NCBI GenBank assembly: GCA_945897655.1
Contig: CAMDHB010000027.1
Coordinates: forward strand, 1-17,909
Source of the DNA: Pseudorhodobacter antarcticus
GTDB lineage: Bacteria; Pseudomonadota; Alphaproteobacteria; Rhodobacterales; Rhodobacteraceae
Length of the DNA: 17,909 nt
Direction: 5' to 3'
The first letter of the stretch is position 1. Each line of letters opens with the position of its first letter. The notes under the pieces are model-generated. The model was not told the DNA's origin. It was given only the letters and a program-made list of their open reading frames with translations, and did not search any database. Shown here in pieces: positions 7,385 to 15,343 of this stretch. The position numbers were made by a program, and so were the translations under genes.

Positions 7385-7917
7385 CACTCCGCCGGGGTGC
7401 GGACCCCAAAAATCGCGGCCTGATGCTCGGCCAAGTAAATCCGCAGCCAGGGGGTGTATTTGTCCGGGTTCCGCCGCGTCTCGGCCTCCAGATGCTCCAG
7501 CCGGATCCAGGCCGTGTCGCACACCTCGTCCGGGTTGGGCCGCAGGGGCAGGCTTGTCTCCGCCTCGGCCACGAAGATGTCCACCACCTCATGCTCGATC
7601 AACCCGCGCCCCACCTCGGCCCGGTATTCCACCTGCCCCACCCCATGCAGGGCAAGGCCGTTGATCCCCAACTCCTCACTCAGGCGGCGGGTGGCGCAGT
7701 CCTGCGGGTCCTCATTCCAGCGGGGATGGGTGCAGCAGGTGTTGGCCCACAGCCCCGGCGTGTGATACTTGCCCAAGGCCCGCCGCTGGATCAGAACCAT
7801 CGGCCCCGCCAGCACAAAGACCGACACAGCCATGTGCCGCAAGCCGCGCTCATGCGCCTCCAGCTTTTCAACCGGGGTCAGCGTGCCGTTCACCCAGGCG
7901 GGAACAAATTCGATCAT
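7384..7917 (-). CDS. idi: Isopentenyl-diphosphate delta-isomerase, type 1 (Nudix)
   Basis: This enzyme interconverts isopentenyl and dimethylallyl diphosphate, the precursors of the phytyl tail and of carotenoids. The 177-residue protein has the type 1 IDI signature: metal-binding histidines in AHERGLRHMAVSVF (His22, His28), the catalytic-cysteine block LWANTCCTHPRWNE (Cys61/62, His64), the Nudix-type helix CATRRLSEELGI, and the acidic active-site segment LIEHEVVDIF (Glu108, Glu110). It is the last gene of the pigment operon; its ATG overlaps the bchP stop by 4 bp (ATGA), indicating translational coupling. This position after bchP is the same as that of orf176 in Rhodobacter capsulatus. Confidence 0.96.
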   Translation of the reverse strand: MIEFVPAWVNGTLTPVEKLEAHERGLRHMAVSVFVLAGPMVLIQRRALGKYHTPGLWANTCCTHPRWNEDPQDCATRRLSEELGINGLALHGVGQVEYRAEVGRGLIEHEVVDIFVAEAETSLPLRPNPDEVCDTAWIRLEHLEAETRRNPDKYTPWLRIYLAEHQAAIFGVRTPAE

Positions 7918-9098
7918 ACATACCCCGTGGGCACCAACCGCAGCAGATGCGCCAGATTCTTGAACCCGATCTTGATATGCGCCAAGGGCCGGGCTTGAAC
8001 CAGCTTCTTGTTCATATAGGCCTCAAACGTCAGCTTTTGCACGTCAATGTCATGGCAAAGACTCACGAACCTTTCGCGCCGCTCGTCCGATTTATAGTAG
8101 GCGTCCTGCATCGACCGAAGCACACGAAACACCGTGCCATGTTCCTTCATGAACAACTTGCGTGCGAGCTTCAGATCCCGCGCCTTGCCCGATGCAAGGA
8201 AGGCCTGCGCCGCCGTGGCGGCAACCCGGCCCCCGACCATGCCATAGTAAATCCCCTCACCCGACGACGGTGCCACCACCCCGGCGGCATCCCCCGCCAG
8301 CACCACATCGCGGCCATTGTCCCAACGGTCCATCGGGCGCAACGGAATGGGCGCGCCTTCACGCCGGATCGTCTGGCATCCTGTCAACCCGGCCGAGGCG
8401 CGCAGATCCGCCGTCGCGGCCTTGAGGTCAACACCCTCAATCCCCGTGCCCATTCCAATGGACGCATGTTCGCCATGCGGGAAAATCCAGCCATAAAAGT
8501 CAGGCGAGATCTTGCCGTCATAGATCACGTCGCAGCGGTCCGGGTCATAGTTAACATTCGCGGCGGGGGCCTTGATGATCTCGTGATAGGCGATCACGTA
8601 AGGGATCTTGTCACCGCCCGGCACCTCGGTCTTGGCCACGTTTGACCGCGCCCCATCGGCCCCGATCACCACCTTGCCGGTCAGACGCTGCTCCGTCCCC
8701 GTGGCCTTGTCGCGGTACACCACATGCGTCCCCGCCACATCGCGTTCAATTCGCAGATAGGTGCCCGTCACCCGCTCTGCCCCAGACCCCACGGCTCTCA
8801 GGCGCAGGAATTCGTCGAAGTTCTCACGGTCCACCATGCCGACAAAACCGTTCTCGATCGGAATGTCCACAGCCCGCTGCGTGGGTGAGATCATCCGCGC
8901 CGTCGTGATCCGCGCCACGATCTGGCTGGCCGGGATGTTGAAATCCGAAATCAGGCGCGGCGGAATGGCCCCGCCGCAGGGCTTGATCCGCCCCGCCCGG
9001 TCCAGCATGACCACCGACCGACCCGCCCGCGCCAGATCATGCGCCGCCGTCGCCCCGCAAGGCCCGCCTCCAACCACCACGACATCATACATCATCAT
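7914..9098 (-). CDS. bchP: Geranylgeranyl diphosphate/bacteriochlorophyll reductase BchP
   Basis: BchP uses reductant to saturate three double bases of the geranylgeranyl tail of bacteriochlorophyll, giving the phytyl form. The 394-residue flavoprotein has an N-terminal Rossmann dinucleotide-binding motif (VVVVGGGPCGATAA), followed by DRAGRIKPCGGAIPPRLI, the family block that includes the conserved KPCGG. The FAD-contacting second motif VVLAGDAAGVVAPSSGEGIYYGM lies at about residues 265-290. The length is normal for the family. It overlaps its neighbours by 4 bp at both ends. Three ATG codons are in tandem; the third (9092) has the best spacing from GGGGGA, so the real start may be MYDVVVVGGG. 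Confidence 0.96.
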   Translation of the reverse strand: MMMYDVVVVGGGPCGATAAHDLARAGRSVVMLDRAGRIKPCGGAIPPRLISDFNIPASQIVARITTARMISPTQRAVDIPIENGFVGMVDRENFDEFLRLRAVGSGAERVTGTYLRIERDVAGTHVVYRDKATGTEQRLTGKVVIGADGARSNVAKTEVPGGDKIPYVIAYHEIIKAPAANVNYDPDRCDVIYDGKISPDFYGWIFPHGEHASIGMGTGIEGVDLKAATADLRASAGLTGCQTIRREGAPIPLRPMDRWDNGRDVVLAGDAAGVVAPSSGEGIYYGMVGGRVAATAAQAFLASGKARDLKLARKLFMKEHGTVFRVLRSMQDAYYKSDERRERFVSLCHDIDVQKLTFEAYMNKKLVQARPLAHIKIGFKNLAHLLRLVPTGYV

Positions 9099-10387
9099 TC
9101 CCCCGGGATAAGCGCAGCGTCGGGCGCCGAGCGTATTGCATCAATCGTTTTCGCAGCCATCCCGGCCGCCAGGACAAACAAACCAGCCTCGATCACAAAG
9201 ACCGCGCCAAAGGCCGCCGCGCTGTCGGTCAACAGGCGGCCAATATCGACCATCACCGCCCCCAAAAGTCCGCCAAACCCGGCAGCCATGGCCTGACTTG
9301 CGCCCCACAGGCCCATCCGCGTGCCTTCACGCGCGCCGCGTCCTTCACCGGCCAAGGCCATCATCGACCCGATGGCCGCGACCGCGAACATCCCGTTGAA
9401 CAGGCCCAGCATCACCACCGCAGGCGACAGCGCCGCCTCGATCTGCAGCATGCCCACCACGGTGATCGCCAGCAACGCCACCGCAGACCCCAGACAGCCC
9501 GCCACAACCCAGGTCCGCAGCGAGCCAATCCGCAGGCCCGTCGCCGCAATACCGACCAGTAGCATCCCGCAGAACACACCGCCATTCTGCGCGCCCGACA
9601 GGGTGGTTGACTGGCCGGGGGTATAGGCAAAGACCAAGCCGGCATAGGGTTCCAGGATCAGTTCCTGCATGAAATAGGCGACCATCGACAGGAAGATGAA
9701 GATGGTGAAATCCCGTGCCCGATCCTCGCGCCAAACCTCGGCCAGACCGGCCAGAAACCGCATCGGGCGGCCGTGTTCCGGCACCGATTTCGGGCAGCGC
9801 GCCTCGATCCCGGCGATAGCCAGCATCGTCAGCACAACGGCCGCTACACAGACCGTCGCCACAACCTCCAGCAGCAGGGCGGGCGAATAGGGCGTCAGCG
9901 CCTTGCCCACGATCGTCGCCGTGACAGCGATGCCGAAAATCATCATCAGCCAGGTGATCGTGGCGGCTGCCGCACGCCGGCGCGGATGCGTGGCCGTGGC
10001 CAGCAGCGCCAGCAACGACGTGCCCGATGCCCCAACCCCAATCCCGATCATCGCATAGGCCAGAACCGACAGCGCCAATGCTGCGGCAAAACTCGTGCCA
10101 AACAGCGTCACGGCCACTGCCGCCAGAAACGCCCCCAGACCCAGCGTCGCCATGCCCAGCACGATGAACCGCGTCCGGTTGCCGCCCGTGTCAGACAGAA
10201 AACCCCAGTTGGGCCGGGTGATCTGGATGCCGTAATGCAAGCCCACCAACAGCCCTGGCAACAGCGCGGGCAAGGCCATTTCCACCACCATCAACCGGTT
10301 CAGCGTCGATGTGGTCAGCACCACAATCGCGCCCAGGCACAGTTGCACCAGCCCCAGCCGAAAGATCGAAACCCATGACAGCATCAT
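9095..10387 (-). CDS. PucC/BCD-family MFS transporter (Orf428/Bch2-like)
   Basis: This 430-residue membrane protein has about twelve hydrophobic segments and belongs to the PucC/LhaA branch of the major facilitator superfamily. Family blocks include LVQLCLGAIVVLTTSTLNRLMVVE, LLVGLHYGIQITRPNWGFLSDTGGNRT and LEPYAGLVFAYTPGQSTTLSGAQNGG. Members are thought to deliver bacteriochlorophyll to light-harvesting or reaction-centre assembly. The gene between bchG and bchP in Rhodobacter (orf428, also called bch2) is the positional and family match, which suggests a role close to pigment synthesis at the membrane. It starts in an ATGA overlap with bchG (10384-10387) and ends in one with bchP. The exact substrate is not established. 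Confidence 0.93.
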   Translation of the reverse strand: MMLSWVSIFRLGLVQLCLGAIVVLTTSTLNRLMVVEMALPALLPGLLVGLHYGIQITRPNWGFLSDTGGNRTRFIVLGMATLGLGAFLAAVAVTLFGTSFAAALALSVLAYAMIGIGVGASGTSLLALLATATHPRRRAAAATITWLMMIFGIAVTATIVGKALTPYSPALLLEVVATVCVAAVVLTMLAIAGIEARCPKSVPEHGRPMRFLAGLAEVWREDRARDFTIFIFLSMVAYFMQELILEPYAGLVFAYTPGQSTTLSGAQNGGVFCGMLLVGIAATGLRIGSLRTWVVAGCLGSAVALLAITVVGMLQIEAALSPAVVMLGLFNGMFAVAAIGSMMALAGEGRGAREGTRMGLWGASQAMAAGFGGLLGAVMVDIGRLLTDSAAAFGAVFVIEAGLFVLAAGMAAKTIDAIRSAPDAALIPGE

Positions 10388-11292
10388 CCCGCCACCTCCA
10401 TGTAACGCAGGGCGAAAGCGGTCACCATCATGCCGCTGACATACATCAAAACACCCACACCCTGATACCAGGGCGCACGACCCTTGGGGTCAGACAGCAG
10501 GGTTCTCATCGCATAGATCTGGCCCAACAGCAGAACGCCTACCGCCACCGCGTGCAATGGCTTGCCCCAGATGAACAGCATCGCCACCACCAGGGCCTGC
10601 GCCATGCCCATCACCGTACAGGCGACACGCGCCGCCACATCCGGCCCCAGAACCACGGGCAGCGAGCGGACGCCATGCTGGCGGTCCCCCTCCAACGCCT
10701 TGAAATCATTCAGCGTCATGATCCCATGCGCACCAAAGGCATACAGCAGCGCCATCGTGATGATCTCAAACGACGGCAGTCCAGCCGTCAGAACGGCCGC
10801 CCCGGTAAACCACGGCAGCCCCTCATAACACAGGCCCACCAACCCCGGACCCCACCAGCCAGACCGCTTCATCCGCACGGGTTCCGCGGAATAGGCCCAG
10901 GCGGCCAGCACGCCAACCACCGTCGCGGCAAAACCCCAAGGCCCCAGCAACCAGCCCATTCCCAACGACAGGGCCGACATAGCCAGCGCGATCCACAGCC
11001 CCCAACGCCCCGGAATGCGCCCCGATGGGATGGGCCGGTTCGGTTCGTTCACCGCATCGACAAACCGGTCACACCAGTCGTTCGCCGCCTGGCTCATCCC
11101 GCACACCACCGGCCCCGCCAGCAGCACCCCGATCAGCACCAAGGGCCATGCGCCCAAGGGCGACTCGCCCGAAGAAATGATGCCGCACAGATAGGCCCAC
11201 ATCGGCGGGAACCATGTGATCGGCTTGATCAACTCCAGCATCGCCCTGGGTTCGGGAATCTGGCGCGAGTGTAAGGTTTGGTTGACTTGCAT
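10384..11292 (-). CDS. bchG: Bacteriochlorophyll synthase BchG
   Basis: BchG is the UbiA-superfamily membrane prenyltransferase that esterifies bacteriochlorophyllide a with geranylgeranyl diphosphate. The 302-residue protein opens with EPRAMLELIKPITWFPPMWAYLCG, diagnostic of the chlorophyll synthase branch. The first aspartate-rich motif is NDWCDRFVDAVNEPNRPIPSGR (residues 71-92) and the second is LNDFKALEGDRQHGVRSLP. Several transmembrane segments follow the UbiA pattern. It is the first gene of the pigment operon. The ATG at 11292 is the first possible start after an in-frame TGA two codons upstream, and no Shine-Dalgarno sequence precedes it. A PpsR-type box ends two bases from this ATG, so repression by PpsR under oxygen/light is likely. 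Confidence 0.97.
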   Translation of the reverse strand: MQVNQTLHSRQIPEPRAMLELIKPITWFPPMWAYLCGIISSGESPLGAWPLVLIGVLLAGPVVCGMSQAANDWCDRFVDAVNEPNRPIPSGRIPGRWGLWIALAMSALSLGMGWLLGPWGFAATVVGVLAAWAYSAEPVRMKRSGWWGPGLVGLCYEGLPWFTGAAVLTAGLPSFEIITMALLYAFGAHGIMTLNDFKALEGDRQHGVRSLPVVLGPDVAARVACTVMGMAQALVVAMLFIWGKPLHAVAVGVLLLGQIYAMRTLLSDPKGRAPWYQGVGVLMYVSGMMVTAFALRYMEVAG

Positions 11293-11293
11293 G

Positions 11294-11311
11294 TGTCAAC
11301 TTAACATTACA
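11294..11311. promoter_or_regulatory. PpsR/CrtJ-type binding box at bchG
   Basis: TGT (11294-11296), twelve bases, then ACA (11309-11311) fits the PpsR/CrtJ consensus TGT-N12-ACA; the left half is extended to TGTC as in strong sites. It overlaps the proposed -10 region of bchG. In Rhodobacter, PpsR (CrtJ) represses pigment genes under aerobic or high-light conditions by binding such boxes, usually in pairs. Only one clear copy is seen here. Confidence 0.7.
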
Positions 11312-11327
11312 TTTTCGAGTCGGTCAA
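11299..11327 (-). promoter_or_regulatory. Putative sigma-70-type promoter of the bchG operon
   Basis: On the minus strand TTGACC (11327-11322) and TTAAGT (11304-11299) are 17 bp apart; an alternative -10 is TGTTAA (11306-11301) with 15 bp spacing. Either would place the transcription start at or within a few bases of the bchG ATG (11292). This is the only promoter-like sequence in the 86-bp gap after the hlyD-type gene. Confidence 0.45.
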
Positions 11328-11378
11328 CACCCGATTGCGGCGAACACTCAGCGGCTCGCGCCCTCAGAACAGGCCCCG

Positions 11379-12611
11379 TTAGTCCCGAAAGGCCCGGTCA
11401 AAGTAGAACATGAAGGGCCGCAGAACATAGCTCAGCGGCGTGCGCGTTTCGGTGGACAAGAACGCTTCCACCGGCATGCCGGGGATCAGGTCCTTGTCGC
11501 CCAGCTTTGCCATCTCCTCGGGCAAAAGGCCGACCTTGACCTGATAGTAAGTTTTTCGCGTCGCGGTATCCAGACTGGCATCCGCCGAGATCTGCGCCAC
11601 GCGGCCCAGAATGATGGGGATCTGCCGGCCGTTGAACGCCTTGAATTTCAACGAGGCCGACTGCCCGACATAGGCCTGATCAATATCGGTCGCAGCAACC
11701 CGTACATTTGCCAGAACAGGATCATCGTCCGGCACAATCATCATCAGCGGGCTCGCGGCCACGATCACCGACCGCAGGCCTTGCACCGTGGATTGATAGA
11801 TCTGGCCACTGACCGGGGCGCGGATGTCCAGCTTGGTCAGCCCGTCCAGAATGCTGGCCCGGCGTTCCAGAAACCGCGTCCGTTCCGGGCGCAGTTTGTC
11901 CAGTTCCTGTGCCGCCGAAGTCTCGGCATCAGGCAGGATCTGCAAGCGCTTCAACTCCACTTCGGCAATCTTGCCCCGCAGTTCCGCGATCTGGGCCGTC
12001 AACTTGCCAATTTCGCCTCGCGTCGCCACCTCGGCCTTTTCCAACGCCACGAGGTCGGCGTCGCGGTTCAGCCCCCTGGCGTTCAGATCGCGGGCCGTCA
12101 GCAGTTCTGCACTGATCAATGCCCGCTCATCCGTCGATGCCGCAAGTTGCGCCTCGATTCCCACAATCTGGGCCTGAATCTGGCTGACCTGTTCATCCAG
12201 CAACCCGTCCTCGGCCGCGATCGAGGCATAGAAGGCGTCCAGATCACGCTTCTGGCGGTCAATCAATCGGCCATATTCGGGGATGCTGGCCGCCTCGGCC
12301 AAGGCAGGATGCAGGGTCAGGGTGGGCCTGCCATCCACCTCGGCCTCCAACCTTGCAATGGCGGCCAAGGTTTCAAACAGATCGCCCTCAACCACCTTCA
12401 GGTCGGACAACAGCTGAAAATCATCCAGCCGCACCACCACATCGCCCGCCGCAACCCGGTCCCCCTCGCGCGCCAGGATTTCCTTCACCACGCCGCCCAC
12501 CGGATGCTGCACGGCGGTTTGGGTCGATGACACCTCGATCACACCCAGACCAATCACAGCACCGGCAATATCGGCACGCACCGACCAGAACCCGATGACG
12601 CCCACCAGCAA
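11379..12611 (-). CDS. HlyD-type membrane fusion protein of a type I secretion system
   Basis: This periplasmic adaptor links an inner-membrane ABC exporter to an outer-membrane channel. The N-terminal hydrophobic anchor (LLLGLGSFVLLVGVIGFWSV) is followed by a lipoyl-like half (TAVQHPVGGVVKEILAREGDRVAAGDVVVRLDDFQ), a long coiled-coil (about residues 70-250 of the annotated frame), the second lipoyl half (LDIRAPVSGQIYQSTVQGL) and a C-terminal beta-barrel (LIPGMPVEAFLSTETRTPLSYVLRPF). The first standard start in frame is the TTG at 12611, which cuts the membrane anchor. Reading the frame upstream gives VRLTWSTRKPLLLGLGSF, a natural N-terminus, but no ATG. The ATG at 12685, four bases from the ABC gene's stop, is out of frame by one base in a run of seven C, so a frameshift or sequence error is likely. 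It follows the ABC gene in an operon. Confidence 0.88.
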   Translation of the reverse strand: MLVGVIGFWSVRADIAGAVIGLGVIEVSSTQTAVQHPVGGVVKEILAREGDRVAAGDVVVRLDDFQLLSDLKVVEGDLFETLAAIARLEAEVDGRPTLTLHPALAEAASIPEYGRLIDRQKRDLDAFYASIAAEDGLLDEQVSQIQAQIVGIEAQLAASTDERALISAELLTARDLNARGLNRDADLVALEKAEVATRGEIGKLTAQIAELRGKIAEVELKRLQILPDAETSAAQELDKLRPERTRFLERRASILDGLTKLDIRAPVSGQIYQSTVQGLRSVIVAASPLMMIVPDDDPVLANVRVAATDIDQAYVGQSASLKFKAFNGRQIPIILGRVAQISADASLDTATRKTYYQVKVGLLPEEMAKLGDKDLIPGMPVEAFLSTETRTPLSYVLRPFMFYFDRAFRD

Positions 12612-12688
12612 AACAAACGAGCCCAGCCCCAGCAGCAGCGGTTTGCGGGTTGACCACGTCAGCCGAACGGGGGGGATCCTTCCATGAC

Positions 12689-14452
12689 TTAGCGTCGCGC
12701 GATGGAAAGTGGATTGGCTTCCGGTTGCGGCGCAGCGGGTTTGGTACCGTCTGTCTTGGCCCGTTCGGGCAGAACGGCCAGCTTTGGCCCCGCCACTGGC
12801 CGGGCAAGCTTGACCGCCTTCAGTTTGCCATCATCCAGCCGGTAACTGGCACTGATTTGCTTCAATTCCAACGGCTTGCGCGCCAACATCAGAACCGACC
12901 CACCCCGCCGCAGGATGGTGCCAAAGGTCTTGTCCATGGTCTCGGGCAACACTTCCAGCAGCATGGCATCGGGTTCGTCGATGATCAGCAACAGCGGGTC
13001 GGCATAAACCGCACGGGCCAATGCCAGTTGGTGACGTTGCCCGCGCGACAGGGTTGATGCGGTCGGGTCAATCCGGGTGCGGTATCCTTCGGGCAGGCTG
13101 GAGATGAAGGCATGCAAACAGGCCTGCTTGGCCGCCGTTGCAACCCGCTCGGGCGGGGCGTCAAGGTCAAGATGCGCGATGTTTTCGGCCAAGGTGCCGC
13201 TGACAAAGCCCACCGTTTCCGGCACATAGCCAAAGATGCGGACCCTGTCGGCATCGGGGATGTTTTCCAGATGCAGGCCATCAATCAAGATCGCCCCGGC
13301 ATTGCGCCGCCAAAGCCCCAGAATGGTCTGCGCCAGCACCGACTTGCCACGCCCTGAACCGCCATTGACCTGTACCATGCTGCCCGGCGGAATTTGCAAG
13401 GATAGCCCCTTCAGGATCGGCGCCCCCGTGACCGGGGATTTGACCGACACCGCGTCAAGCTCCAGCCTGATCCTCGCGTTTCCTGCCAAACCTGCCGGGA
13501 TATCGGTGTCAGGCCGGTCAGACAGGAACCGCTTCAGGCGGCCCCAGTTTCGGCTGGCCTCAATGATATTGGGCAACTCGCCCATGAAACTGTCGACGGG
13601 GCTCAGAACCCGGTTGACCAGAAACGTCGCCGCCACCATCGCCCCAATCGTCAACGCCCCACTCAGCGTCAGCCACGCGCCCACGGCCAACACCGAATAG
13701 CGCACGATCAGACAGGTCGTGCTGGACAGGTTGTCAAACCCCACCGTCCAGTCCTTCAGCGCAATCGCCCGGTCACGCGATTGCCGCCGCGCCTCCAGCC
13801 AGCGCGCCTTGAACCCGGTCGCCATTTCCTGCCCGCGCACCACATCGCGTGAGGCGACGATCATGTTCTTCAGATCGCCAATGCCTCGGCTGGCCGCCGC
13901 AGAATCCTGCGCCCGGTCGCCCATCAGCGCCATCTGCACCAGCGAAAACACGAACAATATGGCGATGCCGCCCAGACACACCCAACCGAGCATAGGATGC
14001 AGCACAAAGACCACGGCCAGAAACATCGGCGTCCAGACAAAGTCGAACAGCGCCACGAGGGAGGAGGAGTGGAAGAACGCGCGCAGCCCGTCCAATTCAT
14101 CCAACCCCGCCGTGGGTTTGGACCGCGCGGGGTCAAACATTTCGGCCTGGGTTGTGGTGGCAAAGATCACAGCCTCCAGCCGTTCCTGAAACTGCGCGCC
14201 GAATCGTGCCAGCACCCGCTTGCGCGCATAGTCCATGACCCCCTGCACCGCGATCAGCGCCACCAGCAAGACAAACAGCGCCACAAGGGTTTCCTGGGAT
14301 TGTGACGGCAACACCCGGTCGTAAATCAGGATCACGAACAACGGCCCCGCCAGACGCAGCAGGTTGACACCAAAGCTTATGCCAAAGGCTACGGCAAGGA
14401 TCCACCTGCCGTGCCGCATTGCCTGTCTGGCGCTGTCGTGCACCTTTGCCAC
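12689..14452 (-). CDS. Type I secretion system permease/ATPase with atypical ATPase motifs
   Basis: The 587-residue half-transporter has a six-helix membrane domain (about residues 15-300) and a C-terminal ABC ATPase (about 325-550), the PrtD/HlyB-like layout without an N-terminal peptidase domain. Walker A is normal (GGSGRGKS, 364-371) and Walker B keeps its acidic pair (IIDEP, Asp492-Glu493). Other catalytic sites are altered: the Q-loop reads YVPE, with Glu412 in place of Gln; the signature is LSRGQ (468-472) in place of LSGGQ; and the switch histidine is replaced (LMLARKP, Arg525). A basic, proline-rich tail of about 40 residues follows. The GTG at 14452 is the only start near the upstream in-frame TAG. 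It lies 21 bases after the oxygenase gene. The substrate is unknown; no RTX-repeat protein is visible. Confidence 0.9.
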   Translation of the reverse strand: MAKVHDSARQAMRHGRWILAVAFGISFGVNLLRLAGPLFVILIYDRVLPSQSQETLVALFVLLVALIAVQGVMDYARKRVLARFGAQFQERLEAVIFATTTQAEMFDPARSKPTAGLDELDGLRAFFHSSSLVALFDFVWTPMFLAVVFVLHPMLGWVCLGGIAILFVFSLVQMALMGDRAQDSAAASRGIGDLKNMIVASRDVVRGQEMATGFKARWLEARRQSRDRAIALKDWTVGFDNLSSTTCLIVRYSVLAVGAWLTLSGALTIGAMVAATFLVNRVLSPVDSFMGELPNIIEASRNWGRLKRFLSDRPDTDIPAGLAGNARIRLELDAVSVKSPVTGAPILKGLSLQIPPGSMVQVNGGSGRGKSVLAQTILGLWRRNAGAILIDGLHLENIPDADRVRIFGYVPETVGFVSGTLAENIAHLDLDAPPERVATAAKQACLHAFISSLPEGYRTRIDPTASTLSRGQRHQLALARAVYADPLLLIIDEPDAMLLEVLPETMDKTFGTILRRGGSVLMLARKPLELKQISASYRLDDGKLKAVKLARPVAGPKLAVLPERAKTDGTKPAAPQPEANPLSIARR

Positions 14453-14473
14453 TTTTGCCCGCTTTCGCCTCGG

Positions 14474-15142
14474 CTAGCCGTCCTTGCTGATCTTGACCTG
14501 ATTCAGGTTGAAACTGACAATGACACGGTGCGCCTTGCGACCCTGTTCCTTGGACACGTTGGGATCGACGCCATGATACAGCCAGCTTGGGAACAGGAAC
14601 ATGCGCCCCGGGATCGGCACGAAGCGGACCTTGGTCCAGTTTTCCTTGGCGCGCTTGGTCTTGGGTTCGTAACGCGGCTGGTTCATCAGATGCGCCGTGC
14701 GCGGTTCGACAAACTCGATGTTACCGGCACCCTCGGGGGCGTGGATGTAGTAAACCCCGCTCCACATGCAGCCCGGATGAACATGCGACCGGTTGGCCGA
14801 TCCGGGTGGGTTGATGATCGACCACATCGTGCCGATCCTCATGGCATGGGATTTGGCATAGCCCTGATCATCGCCCATCTTCGCCGTGGCCGCGTTGATA
14901 AGGCTCACCAAATCGCTGTAGTTTGGCGACTTGTGCAACTCGTTGTGGCTATGCCAACCGCCCAACTCGCTAAAGTTTGACCGGTTGATGCCCTTCAGGT
15001 CCCGCTCTTGTTCCGCATAGATGTTTTCCAGCAGTTTGTCGTTCAAGGCCTTCGAATCGGGCACATCAATCTGAAAGATTGTCGTGGGAAAGTAGGTACG
15101 CTTGACGAATTGGAAGTCGGTCACGTTCATGGCTTGTCTCAT
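14474..15142 (-). CDS. TIGR02466-type putative 2OG-Fe(II) oxygenase
   Basis: The protein of about 222 residues fits the TIGR02466 / 2OG-FeII_Oxy_5 family of putative iron- and 2-oxoglutarate-dependent hydroxylases. The double-stranded beta-helix motifs are all present: SHVHPGCMWSGVYYIHAP, carrying the metal-binding His120 and His122; GRMFLFPSWLYHGVDPN with the distal His190; and HRVIVSFNL with Arg206, expected to bind 2-oxoglutarate. The upstream part includes HSHNELHKSPNYSDL, also typical. Substrates of the family are not known; members often lie near exporters or phage genes and may hydroxylate peptides or small molecules. It is the first gene of the operon with the type I exporter. The start could be ATG 15142 or ATG 15130 (MNVTDFQFVKRT); neither has a clear ribosome-binding site. 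Confidence 0.88.
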   Translation of the reverse strand: MRQAMNVTDFQFVKRTYFPTTIFQIDVPDSKALNDKLLENIYAEQERDLKGINRSNFSELGGWHSHNELHKSPNYSDLVSLINAATAKMGDDQGYAKSHAMRIGTMWSIINPPGSANRSHVHPGCMWSGVYYIHAPEGAGNIEFVEPRTAHLMNQPRYEPKTKRAKENWTKVRFVPIPGRMFLFPSWLYHGVDPNVSKEQGRKAHRVIVSFNLNQVKISKDG

Positions 15143-15343
15143 CGATTCAGGGTTATCTTGTTGAATTAGTGATGTTTAAGTCTACTTTGCGCCCCAAAAT
15201 CTCCCGCAATCTCCAACACCTTGCCAGAAAGCTAACACCGGGCCATCTTTCGATCAAGCTTTAGTGGCAATGCCGGCGGGACCGGTTCGTCCAAATGTCG
15301 CGAAAATCAGCGCGTTCCCGCGCGCCGCAAGGAGGTTAGGCCT

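Noticed and set aside
9345..9734. Minus-strand frame in the MFS gene, alternative reading
   Set aside because: It lies entirely inside the PucC-type gene in another frame and lacks the membrane-protein pattern of the main frame.
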